Part shown: positions 25,728 through 32,128 of the stretch, one piece after another
Numbering within the stretch: position 1 is the first letter of the stretch
How the letters are laid out: every line of letters begins with the position of its first letter
Assembly: GCF_015767265.1 (NCBI RefSeq)
Contig: NZ_JADPIB010000002.1
Span: 183,688-247,687 of the forward strand
Direction of reading: 5' to 3'
DNA length: 64,000 nt
Source of the DNA: Aureivirga marina
GTDB lineage: Bacteria > Bacteroidota > Bacteroidia > Flavobacteriales > Flavobacteriaceae
Notes under the pieces: generated by a model
Seen by the model: only the letters and a program-made list of their open reading frames with translations
Database searches by the model: none
Told to the model about the DNA's origin: nothing
Translations under genes and position numbers: made by a program

Positions 25728-26312
25728 ATGTTTCATCGAGAAGGAATAAAATCTATCGTTATTGCCATATTTACTGTGGGAATTGCAATTTTGATTATCG
25801 ACAAATTTGTGATGCATTTTTGGTATAACAAAGTGCTAGCTTTAGCTCTTTTAATCGGTTTTGTTGGAGTTTTATATTATTATAAAATCCCAAAAAGAAG
25901 ATTCCATAGAGATACACACAATTTTCTTGCTCCTTTTGATGGAAAAATTACTGCAATAGATAAAGAAAATTCATCACCTTATTTTAAGGATAAAAAAATA
26001 AAAATTACTGTAACAAGAAATATTTTTGATTATAGAATGTTTCTATATCCTGTTTCAGGAAAAATTGAAAAAAAAGAAAAAGCAACGAATGAAAAAGTCC
26101 TAACAATTAACGATTTATATTTTATTTTTGATAAAACAGAAGATATCGTATTGTACAATGAATCTGGTGATAATGTAGAGCAAGGAGAAGATGCTGGCTT
26201 TTTGAAAAAATGTAGAAAAATTGATGTTTATCTACCTATTGATTCAAAAATTAATGTAAATTTAAACAGCAAAATTAAAGGAGGTCAAGACTCTATCGCT
26301 TCATTATCATAA
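25728..26312 (+). CDS. Degenerate phosphatidylserine decarboxylase homologue, pyruvoyl site lost
   Basis: The 194-residue protein sits where flavobacteria have psd and keeps the frame of the short-form enzyme: two N-terminal helices (about 8-28 and 34-52), FLAPFDGKITAID (residues 66-78), YPVSGKIEKKEK and IDVYLPIDSKINVNLNSKIKGGQ at the end. However the cleavage motif, normally FGS-R before VDVFLP, reads KKCRKIDVYLP here: Cys162 and Arg163 stand at the Gly and Ser positions, so no Ser is available to form the pyruvoyl group. The usual segment with the conserved His (SPINVHVNR-like) reads TRNIFDYRMFLYP, and about 20 residues are missing between the KATNEK part and the site. It probably cannot work as a normal decarboxylase. 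Confidence 0.8.
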   Translation: MFHREGIKSIVIAIFTVGIAILIIDKFVMHFWYNKVLALALLIGFVGVLYYYKIPKRRFHRDTHNFLAPFDGKITAIDKENSSPYFKDKKIKITVTRNIFDYRMFLYPVSGKIEKKEKATNEKVLTINDLYFIFDKTEDIVLYNESGDNVEQGEDAGFLKKCRKIDVYLPIDSKINVNLNSKIKGGQDSIASLS

Positions 26313-26335
26313 AAAAACAAAATCACTTTGAAATT

Positions 26336-26602
26336 ATGAAAGATTTAGACAAAAAATTCAATGAAGCTTATAAAATCGCTAGTAATACAAACAAAAAATT
26401 GCCAGCTGATGTTATGTTAGAGTTTTATGCATATTATAAACAAGCTACAGAAGGAGACGCAGATAATGAAGATGATGCCTTAAATAAAGGTGTAAGAAAT
26501 GCTTTTAAATTTAATGCTTGGCTTCAGTTAAAAACCTTGACAAAGGAAGAAGCTAAATTAGGATACATCAACTTAGTTGAGAAATATATATCTAAACTTT
26601 AA
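26336..26602 (+). CDS. Acyl-CoA-binding protein
   Basis: The 88-residue protein is an ACBP: a four-helix bundle that binds long-chain acyl-CoA esters. FNEAYKIASNTNKKLPADVMLEFYAYYKQATEGD (residues 8-41) and FKFNAWLQLKTLTKEEAKLGYINLVEKYI (56-84) carry the expected Tyr, Lys and Trp contacts. It is cytosolic, with no signal peptide. It follows the psd-like gene by 23 bases, at the end of the cdsA-psd lipid cluster, so it likely buffers or delivers acyl-CoA for lipid metabolism. Confidence 0.9.
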   Translation: MKDLDKKFNEAYKIASNTNKKLPADVMLEFYAYYKQATEGDADNEDDALNKGVRNAFKFNAWLQLKTLTKEEAKLGYINLVEKYISKL

Positions 26603-26614
26603 ATTTAAATTACA

Positions 26615-27277
26615 ATGAAAAAAAAATTACTATTCTCTATTATTTTTCTATTACCTCTTCTATTAATTACTCTCTCTTGTGCTGAAGAAACAAACCAAGA
26701 AACAAAAACAAGTCAACGTAACTTTAATTCTGCTTTAGTAAAGCCAAAAATTAAAAAAATTACTTGGACTTCTTTTAAAACAACAGACAAAATCCCACTA
26801 TCAGGAACATTTACGAAAAGCTGTATTTACAATCCAGCGAATGCTACAGATTTGTTTTCTGCTGTAAATGGATCTCACTTTATAGTTACTGTAAATAGTA
26901 TTTTTAGTGACCATGAACTTCGTGATTTTAGAATTGAAAATTACTTTTTTAAAATCATGAAAAATACTGAAGTTTTAAGTGGAGATATTTATTTAGAAGA
27001 TGCGTCTAAGGGTTACATCGATCTAAAAATGAATGGAATTACAAAAGTTTTACCATTTACTTATACAATTCAAAATTCTACTTTAAGATTGCGTGCTGTA
27101 ATGGACATTACAGTGTGGGAAGCAGAAGATGCAATGGATTATTTCTTAGATAAAACTTACAGCGAACATAAAGGTGAAGATGGTGTAAGTACAATTGATA
27201 ATGAAGTTGAAGTTGATGTGGAAATCACCGTTGAACCAGATAATGGTCAAAATGCAGAAGAATGTGGAGATCAATAG
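26615..27277 (+). CDS. YceI-like lipoprotein, first copy
   Basis: The 220-residue protein has a lipoprotein signal (MKKKLLF to LITLSCAEE, Cys22 as lipidation site) and a YceI-like domain: KKITWTSFKTTDKIPLSGTFTK at about 47-68 and a central region matching the next gene closely (ENYFFKIMKNTEVLSGDIYLED; DLKMNGITKVLPFTYTIQN). YceI proteins are lipocalin-like barrels that bind isoprenoids. The C-terminus is acidic (EVEVDVEITVEPDNGQNAEE). It is 12 bases after the acyl-CoA-binding gene and may be in that operon. Confidence 0.8.
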   Translation: MKKKLLFSIIFLLPLLLITLSCAEETNQETKTSQRNFNSALVKPKIKKITWTSFKTTDKIPLSGTFTKSCIYNPANATDLFSAVNGSHFIVTVNSIFSDHELRDFRIENYFFKIMKNTEVLSGDIYLEDASKGYIDLKMNGITKVLPFTYTIQNSTLRLRAVMDITVWEAEDAMDYFLDKTYSEHKGEDGVSTIDNEVEVDVEITVEPDNGQNAEECGDQ

Positions 27278-27297
27278 TTTTAAACATTTTTTCTGTG

Positions 27298-27305
27298 TAA
27301 ATTTG
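27298..27305 (+). promoter_or_regulatory. Promoter -7 element of the second YceI lipoprotein gene
   Basis: TAAATTTG matches TAnnTTTG, 67 bases before the ATG at 27373, which would give an unusually long leader of about 60 bases. Confidence 0.45.
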
Positions 27306-27372
27306 TAAAACTTTGATTAGATCAATAATTTAACAGTAGATAATTAACAAACAAATACTTTAAACAGTTAGC

Positions 27373-28002
27373 ATGAAAACAAAACTATTACTTGCATGTA
27401 TTGTAGCTTCAGGTATTGCTTTTACTTCTTGTAAAAATGAAGTGACAAAGAAAGCTAAAGAAGAAAAAGTTGAAGAAAAAGCTACTCCAGAGGTAAAGTT
27501 AAATCCAGCTTTAACAAAACTTACTTGGACTGCTTATAAAACAACTGAAAAACTTCCTGTATCTGGAACATTTCAAGAAATTGAAATTTCAAATAAAAAT
27601 AAAGCTATAAACGTACGTGAAGCTTTAAATGGAGCTCATTTCAGTATTCCTATTTCAAGTATCTATAGTAAAGACAGCATTCGTGATGGAAAACTTCAAA
27701 CTTTTTTCTTCAATGTAATGAAAGATACAGAATTATTAAGTGGAGATATTACTGTTGAAAATGATTCTTTAGGTTTTGTAAATTTAAAGATGAACGGAAT
27801 GACAGAGAAACTTCCTTTCTCTTATAAAGCTCAAAACGATACAGATATTGAATTAAATGCTACTTTAGATTTAAATAAATGGCATGCTCAAGCAGCTGTA
27901 GAAGCTTTAAATAAAGCTTGTTTTGATTTACATAAAGGAGCTGATGGTGTTAGTAAAACATGGTCAGAAGTTGCAATTAAAGTTTCAACAACTACAAAAT
28001 AA
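27373..28002 (+). CDS. YceI-like lipoprotein, second copy
   Basis: The 209-residue protein has a lipoprotein signal (MKTKLLLACIVASGIAFTSCKNE, lipidated Cys20), a Lys/Glu-rich linker and a YceI-like domain that mirrors the upstream gene: LTWTAYKTTEKLPVSGTFQE, GAHFSIPISSIYSKDSIRDGKLQTFFFNVM, KDTELLSGDITVEN and LKMNGMTEKLPFSYKAQNDTD. The two genes are a tandem duplication that has diverged. A promoter-like element before it suggests separate control from the first copy. It is probably a periplasm- or outer-membrane-anchored lipid carrier, by family only. Confidence 0.82.
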   Translation: MKTKLLLACIVASGIAFTSCKNEVTKKAKEEKVEEKATPEVKLNPALTKLTWTAYKTTEKLPVSGTFQEIEISNKNKAINVREALNGAHFSIPISSIYSKDSIRDGKLQTFFFNVMKDTELLSGDITVENDSLGFVNLKMNGMTEKLPFSYKAQNDTDIELNATLDLNKWHAQAAVEALNKACFDLHKGADGVSKTWSEVAIKVSTTTK

Positions 28003-28010
28003 ATCACATA

Positions 28011-28040
28011 AAAAAGAGGCTTTAATTAGCCTCTTTTTTT
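28011..28040. terminator. Bidirectional terminator after the YceI pair
   Basis: AAAAAGAGGCT (28011-28021) and AGCCTCTTTTT (28028-28038) form a perfect 11-bp stem with loop TTAATT, between convergent genes; the T run overlaps the stop of the leftward gene. Confidence 0.88.
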
Positions 28041-28416
28041 ATTGTTTCTTCAAGATAAAAATATCTGTGTGTTCCCCTTTTTCTTCCGTGAAATTTTCTG
28101 GATGCTTATCGTGATTAAAGAAAAATTCTAACTTTATCTCTGAATCAGAAGTAAATTCAACCAAACCATACACTTTCATTTCTGTCCCATCTACAGTTGT
28201 TACCAAATCAATCCATTTCGGATTTTTATCATTATCAACTGTATATGTAAACTCTGGAAAATCTGGTAATATTTTTACCTTATTGTCTTGAGTGAATTCA
28301 TACTCTGTCGGTAGTCCATTTTTATCTTTTCCAGCCCATTTTCCCACAATTTTAGATTGTGAAAACGCTGAAATCCCCGTTAAAATAAATAGAATTACAA
28401 AAATTTTTTTCATCAT
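28039..28416 (-). CDS. Small secreted protein of unknown function (lipocalin-like)
   Basis: The 125-residue product has a Sec signal peptide (MMKKIFVILFILTGISAFSQ, cleavage near residue 21) and a small beta-rich domain starting SKIVGKWAGKDKNGLPTEYEF. The G-x-W opening and alternating strands resemble short lipocalin-like proteins of flavobacteria, but I do not recognise a defined family. It faces a 285-base region with no gene. Translation could begin at either of the two adjacent ATGs (28416 or 28413). Confidence 0.72.
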   Translation of the reverse strand: MMKKIFVILFILTGISAFSQSKIVGKWAGKDKNGLPTEYEFTQDNKVKILPDFPEFTYTVDNDKNPKWIDLVTTVDGTEMKVYGLVEFTSDSEIKLEFFFNHDKHPENFTEEKGEHTDIFILKKQ

Positions 28417-28701
28417 GCGTTAGTCTTTTTAGGGTATCAAAAATATTTAAATACGCATGAATAAAACATGATAATTATCAAGTCTAAATGTATTACTATT
28501 GACTATATTAACAGTTACTTTATCAATTAGTAATGTCTTGATTTTAAAATATATCTATTTAATAATTATTTCTATCTTACTTTAAATTATTTTCATTTTA
28601 TCTTCTTCATTTTTATGAAATAATTTTATCACTTTTAAAAAATTTAATTATTTAATTTTTATCTAAATTAATGTATACATTTGCTTCCCAATCTAAGAAA
28701 T
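28417..28701. other. 285-base intergenic region
   Basis: This very AT-rich stretch lies between divergent genes. It holds the promoter -7 TACATTTG of the thioesterase gene at 28676-28683. I see no RNA gene, repeat or other strong signal; much of it is T-rich with no open frame of useful length. Confidence 0.5.
28676..28683 (+). promoter_or_regulatory. Promoter -7 element of the thioesterase gene
   Basis: TACATTTG, 18 bases before the ATG at 28702. The upstream in-frame TTG at 28681 lies inside the element, which sets the true start at 28702. Confidence 0.6.
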
Positions 28702-29109
28702 ATGCAGGAAGAAAGGTTTAAAATGGAAATTGTTGTTCGAAATTCAGATTTGGACGATTTAAATCATGTAAACAATGTTCGATACGTTAAATGGATGGAA
28801 GATGTTGCAAAAGCACATTGGTTTCATCTGTTAGAAAAAAACAATCTAGAAAATAAATATATTTGGGTAGTTGCAAATCATTTTGTCGAATACAAACGTC
28901 CTGCTCTTCTCGATTATAAACTTAGTCTAGAAACTTATCTAACTGGTTTTGAAGAAAATCATTGTTATCGTATGATTGAAATTAAAAATGCAGAAACAGG
29001 AAAAATCATGATTCAATCAAAATCAAAATGGTGTTATATCGATTCTAAAACTAACAGACCCGCTCCTATTCCTGATGAAATTTTAGATTTAGTCGGAATT
29101 TTAGTTTAA
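28702..29109 (+). CDS. Hotdog-fold acyl-CoA thioesterase (4HBT type)
   Basis: The 135-residue protein has the hotdog fold of 4-hydroxybenzoyl-CoA/YbgC-type thioesterases: VVRNSDLDDLNHVNNVRYVKWMEDVAKAHW (about residues 13-42), where the Asp and the HVNN element form the active site, then the ANHFVEYKRPALLDYKLSLETYL strand region. It hydrolyses acyl-CoA or acyl-ACP thioesters by family; chain-length preference is unknown. The start is set at ATG 28702 because the upstream frame is inside the promoter. It is monocistronic. Confidence 0.88.
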   Translation: MQEERFKMEIVVRNSDLDDLNHVNNVRYVKWMEDVAKAHWFHLLEKNNLENKYIWVVANHFVEYKRPALLDYKLSLETYLTGFEENHCYRMIEIKNAETGKIMIQSKSKWCYIDSKTNRPAPIPDEILDLVGILV

Positions 29110-29217
29110 TATTTTTTTAAAAGAAAAATCAATTCTCGAATTAAGTAAAAAGAGAATTAAAAACTTAAAGATATGTTAAAAATCATTTTCTTAAATTTAA
29201 ATATTTAGCAAAAAAAA

Positions 29218-29225
29218 TATATTTG
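29218..29225 (+). promoter_or_regulatory. Promoter -7 element of the DUF2911 gene
   Basis: TATATTTG lies 24 bases before the ATG at 29250 and covers the false upstream TTG start at 29223. Confidence 0.55.
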
Positions 29226-29249
29226 TTTGAAATTTTTAAAATACATATC

Positions 29250-30092
29250 ATGTTAAGAAAAATAGCTACTGTTTTTTTATTCGCTGCAGCCTTAACAACT
29301 GCGGAAGCTCAGATCACAACTCCTCAACCGAGTCCAAAAAGTTCTTTTGAACAAATTGTAGGAATTTCTGAAATCACAGTTGATTACTCTAGGCCAGCAA
29401 CAAGAGGGCGTCAAATTTTTGGGAACTTAGTTCCTTATGGAAAAATTTGGAGAACTGGAGCAAACTCAAGTACTAAAGTAACTTTTAACTCAGATGTTTC
29501 TATCGAAGGAGAAAAGATTTCTAAAGGTGCTTATGAACTATATACAATCCCAAATAAATCTGATTGGGAAATTATTTTTTATGAAAATTCGGATAGCTGG
29601 GGAGTTCCAAGAAAATGGGATGATAACAAAGTTGCAATTCGTTTCCGTGTTCCTACAATGAAAGTTGCGAATACAGAATCATTTACAATTGATGTTTCAG
29701 ATATCAACATGGGTGGTGCTACAATGAGCATCTACTGGGCAACTACTAAAGTTAGTTTCAAAGTTACTGTTCCTACAAACGAATTAGTTACACAATCAAT
29801 CAATCAAGTAATGGAAGGTCCTAGTGCTGCAGATTATGCAAGTGCTGCAAGATTCTATTTTGATTCTGGAAAAGATACGAAAAAAGCATTAGGATGGATG
29901 AATAAAGCTATCGAATTAGGTGGTGAAAAATTCTGGTTATTACGTCAAAAATCTTTAATGGAAGCTAAATTAGGTGATTATAAAGAAGCAATTAATACTG
30001 CAAAAAGATCTTTAAAATTAGCGAAAGAAGCAGGAAATGATGATTATGTAAAAATGAACGAAGACTCAATTAAAGAGTGGAAAAGAATGTAA
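29250..30092 (+). CDS. DUF2911 secreted protein with TPR-like tail
   Basis: The 280-residue protein has a Sec signal (MLRKIATVFLFAAALTTAEAQ, cleavage near 20), a DUF2911 domain (SPKSSFEQIVGISEITVDYSRPATRGRQIFGNLVPYGKIWRTGAN, then YELYTIPNKSDWEIIFY and FRVPTMKVANTESFTIDVSD, to about residue 165), and a helical C-terminus with TPR-like repeats (about 190-280, with KALGWMNKAIELGG and YKEAINTAKRSLKLAKEAG). DUF2911 is frequent and secreted in Bacteroidota; its function is not known. The start is set downstream of the promoter. Confidence 0.87.
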   Translation: MLRKIATVFLFAAALTTAEAQITTPQPSPKSSFEQIVGISEITVDYSRPATRGRQIFGNLVPYGKIWRTGANSSTKVTFNSDVSIEGEKISKGAYELYTIPNKSDWEIIFYENSDSWGVPRKWDDNKVAIRFRVPTMKVANTESFTIDVSDINMGGATMSIYWATTKVSFKVTVPTNELVTQSINQVMEGPSAADYASAARFYFDSGKDTKKALGWMNKAIELGGEKFWLLRQKSLMEAKLGDYKEAINTAKRSLKLAKEAGNDDYVKMNEDSIKEWKRM

Positions 30093-30126
30093 TTCTTAAT
30101 TCCGTACATTGTATATATTAATTTTA

Positions 30127-30170
30127 AAAAAACCTATAGATTTTTTCCGATTTCTATAGGTTTTTTGTTT
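30127..30170. terminator. Bidirectional terminator between DUF2911 and hydrolase genes
   Basis: AAAAAACCTATAGA (30127-30140) is the exact complement of TCTATAGGTTTTTT (30153-30166), giving a 14-bp stem with a 12-base loop. Confidence 0.85.
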
Positions 30171-30172
30171 TG

Positions 30173-30985
30173 TTATTGCTTAATACTTTTCAAAAAGTTC
30201 TTTACTGCATCCCAATATTCTTGATGATCTGGTTGTTTTTCCCATAAAGCTTTAGAACCGTGAACTCCTTCTCCTTTTGGTAAAAATGCTACTTTGTCTT
30301 TAGAAGGAATTACTTCATAAATTTTCTTCCAACTTTTTTCTTCGTTTTTAGCAGAAGTAATAAATACAGGAACTGTCACTTTTGAAGCATAATCTGAAAT
30401 TGTTTTTCCATCATAAGTAAAATATTCTCCTGGAGAAAATGCTAAAATTGCATCTACATTTTTATTTTCAGCTCCTAAAATAAATGTCAAAGAAGCAGAA
30501 TACGAACTTCCCCAAATAATTAATTCTTTTGGACTAAATTCTTTTTCTACATAATCAATTGCAGCCTGTGCATCTTGTAAAGCATCTGGATATTTTGTTG
30601 GTTTTCCAGCTTTTTCCGCTGCTAAATGTGTTTCATTAATTACATTATTCACTTCTTTTCCTGAACGTTGATCAATCGCTAAACAATTATACCCTAAAGC
30701 ATTTAATTTTGGCGCAATTTCCAAATATTCACCTCTACTATATCCTGCTTGATGAAACAATAAAATAAATGGATTATCCTTATTATTTGTCATATAAAGG
30801 TTTCCCTTAATTTCAATTCCATCTTTAGAAGGAAATTTAATTGTTTGTGGATTTTCAATCTTTTTTTCTTCTTTTGAAGCTTCTTTCTTTTCTTCGATTT
30901 TTGGTTCAGTTTTCTCTGAATTAGTATTACAACTTATCATCACAAGTGCAAATACTAAAAAAATCATTCGGTTTAGATACGACAT
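30173..30985 (-). CDS. Alpha/beta hydrolase lipoprotein (dienelactone hydrolase-like)
   Basis: The 270-residue protein has a lipoprotein signal (FLVFALVMISCNTNS, lipidated Cys19), a long Glu/Lys linker (24-46) and an alpha/beta hydrolase domain. The oxyanion strand is NPFILLFHQAGYSRGEYLEIAPKL; the nucleophile elbow is WGSSYSA (about residues 158-164), which deviates from G-x-S-x-G by Ser at the last position; the Asp is likely in the VPVFITSAKNE region and the His in GEGVHGSKALW near 244. It is predicted to be outside the cytoplasm. Substrate is unknown. Confidence 0.82.
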   Translation of the reverse strand: MSYLNRMIFLVFALVMISCNTNSEKTEPKIEEKKEASKEEKKIENPQTIKFPSKDGIEIKGNLYMTNNKDNPFILLFHQAGYSRGEYLEIAPKLNALGYNCLAIDQRSGKEVNNVINETHLAAEKAGKPTKYPDALQDAQAAIDYVEKEFSPKELIIWGSSYSASLTFILGAENKNVDAILAFSPGEYFTYDGKTISDYASKVTVPVFITSAKNEEKSWKKIYEVIPSKDKVAFLPKGEGVHGSKALWEKQPDHQEYWDAVKNFLKSIKQ

Positions 30986-31064
30986 TTCTTTATGTTTTAG
31001 TTTCTATAAATTTAAACATATTTAGTCTTAAAAAAATGGAAAAACCTACAATATGACGGAAAAT

Positions 31065-31096
31065 AAAAAAGCTCTAAGTTTCTATACTTAGAGCTT
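31065..31096 (-). terminator. Terminator of the truncated haemoglobin-cupin operon
   Basis: AAGCTCTAAGT (31069-31079) and ACTTAGAGCTT (31086-31096) form an 11-bp stem. The A run at 31065-31070 gives a U tail when read leftward, so it ends the leftward cupin transcript. Confidence 0.78.
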
Positions 31097-31183
31097 CTTT
31101 ATTAATTTTTTCTCTTAAAAATAAAATAATGGTAAGGAAGTAATATGAGAGATAAATTTTAAAAGAAAAAATTAAATCTATGT

Positions 31184-31531
31184 TTATTCACTTTTGTTCG
31201 CAACATCTTGAACTCTTTCCGCTGTATCAAATTTTGAAAGTGTCAAACGAACAATCGAATTTTCATTTGCTACTAAATGATGAGGAATCGAGGCTGGCAA
31301 CGTTACCAAATCTCCTTTTACTAATTTATATTCCTCATTTTCTACACCAAAAACAATTTCTCCTTCAAAGATTTCTACAATAATTGGAAAAGCTGTTTTA
31401 TGCTCTTTCATCTCTTGTCCTTTTTGGAAAACAATTCGAATTTCTTTTGAAAATTCTGTTTCTAAAACCATAGAAACACTTGGTTTCTTTTCTCCGTAAA
31501 CAATATTTTCTATTAATGATGTTTTATTCAT
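31184..31531 (-). CDS. Small cupin protein next to the nitric-oxide genes
   Basis: The 115-residue protein is a single cupin domain: IRIVFQKGQEMKEHKTAFPIIVEIFEGEIVFGV (about residues 31-63) and YKLVKGDLVTLPASIPHHLVANENSIVRLTLSKF (68-101). The first motif has only one His (His44), and the second keeps His84/His85, so the metal site may be incomplete. It sits 37 bases after the truncated haemoglobin gene in the same direction, suggesting a role in nitric-oxide or nitrosative stress, but this is inference. The frame continues upstream to 31726 inside the haemoglobin gene; that is a shadow. Confidence 0.82.
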   Translation of the reverse strand: MNKTSLIENIVYGEKKPSVSMVLETEFSKEIRIVFQKGQEMKEHKTAFPIIVEIFEGEIVFGVENEEYKLVKGDLVTLPASIPHHLVANENSIVRLTLSKFDTAERVQDVANKSE

Positions 31532-31568
31532 AATTCTACTTTTTTTCGTTTGTGATAAGAATATATTT

Positions 31569-31952
31569 TTAATCTTTTTTAGTTCTATTTTCAAAAATAT
31601 TAAGATACATAAAAGTTGCCATTTTTCTGGCTCTACGTTTGGCTGTTTCTGCAACTTCTCCTTCAAAAAGTGTATCCATATTTTGAAACCAAAGTTGTAA
31701 CCAAATTCCGAAATGATATTGTTCAAATGGGAATTTTTGATCTAATTCATGATGTGCCAAAAAAGGATTGTTTTTATATTTTCTGACAAAAAGAAGATTC
31801 GTTTCCCAAAAATCTACCAACTTTTCTGTGTGTTTATCCCAATCTTTGATTGTTTTATTAAAAAAATATCCAATTTCTTCATTTGCTCGTACTTTTTCAT
31901 AAAAACTACTTACAAGAAGTTGAATATCTTCTCTTGTTTCGATGTCTTTCAT
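31569..31952 (-). CDS. Group III truncated haemoglobin
   Basis: The 127-residue protein is a group III (TrHb P) truncated haemoglobin. The 2-on-2 globin layout shows VSSFYEKVRANEEIGYFFN (A/B helices) and the proximal His80 in FEQYHFGIWLQLW (E/F region), and FEGEVAETAKRRARKMATFMY at the end. Members bind O2, NO or CO; the usual role in this context is NO detoxification or sensing. It is divergent from norB, and both promoters carry FNR-type boxes, so it is very likely induced with the NO reductase. Confidence 0.9.
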   Translation of the reverse strand: MKDIETREDIQLLVSSFYEKVRANEEIGYFFNKTIKDWDKHTEKLVDFWETNLLFVRKYKNNPFLAHHELDQKFPFEQYHFGIWLQLWFQNMDTLFEGEVAETAKRRARKMATFMYLNIFENRTKKD

Positions 31953-31973
31953 TTTTCCTTTAATTCTACATTA

Positions 31974-32099
31974 CAAAGTTATTTTGTCTGAAAATGAATA
32001 TTTATGATTTCAATCACAATCTTATTAAGAATGAATTAAAATAATTTCCTGTTTCTGATTTGAATCATAAAAACAAAGCTTCATCTAGAAATACATTTG
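31974..32099. promoter_or_regulatory. Divergent promoters with two FNR/NnrR-type boxes
   Basis: TGAT-N4-ATCA, the CRP/FNR core, occurs twice: TGATTTCAATCA at 32005-32016 and TGATTTGAATCA at 32056-32067. The norB -7 element is TACATTTG at 32092-32099; the leftward -7 is TAACTTTG at 31981-31974. The box centres lie 37.5 and 36.5 bases from the end of the respective -7 elements, about -42 from each expected start, the class II activator position. Confidence 0.72.
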
Positions 32100-32128
32100 C
32101 TTCCAGAAATCATAAAATACCACGCACG

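Noticed and set aside
31532..31726. 65-residue extension of the cupin frame
   Set aside because: It runs antiparallel in frame through the truncated haemoglobin gene on the same strand and has no cupin or signal features.
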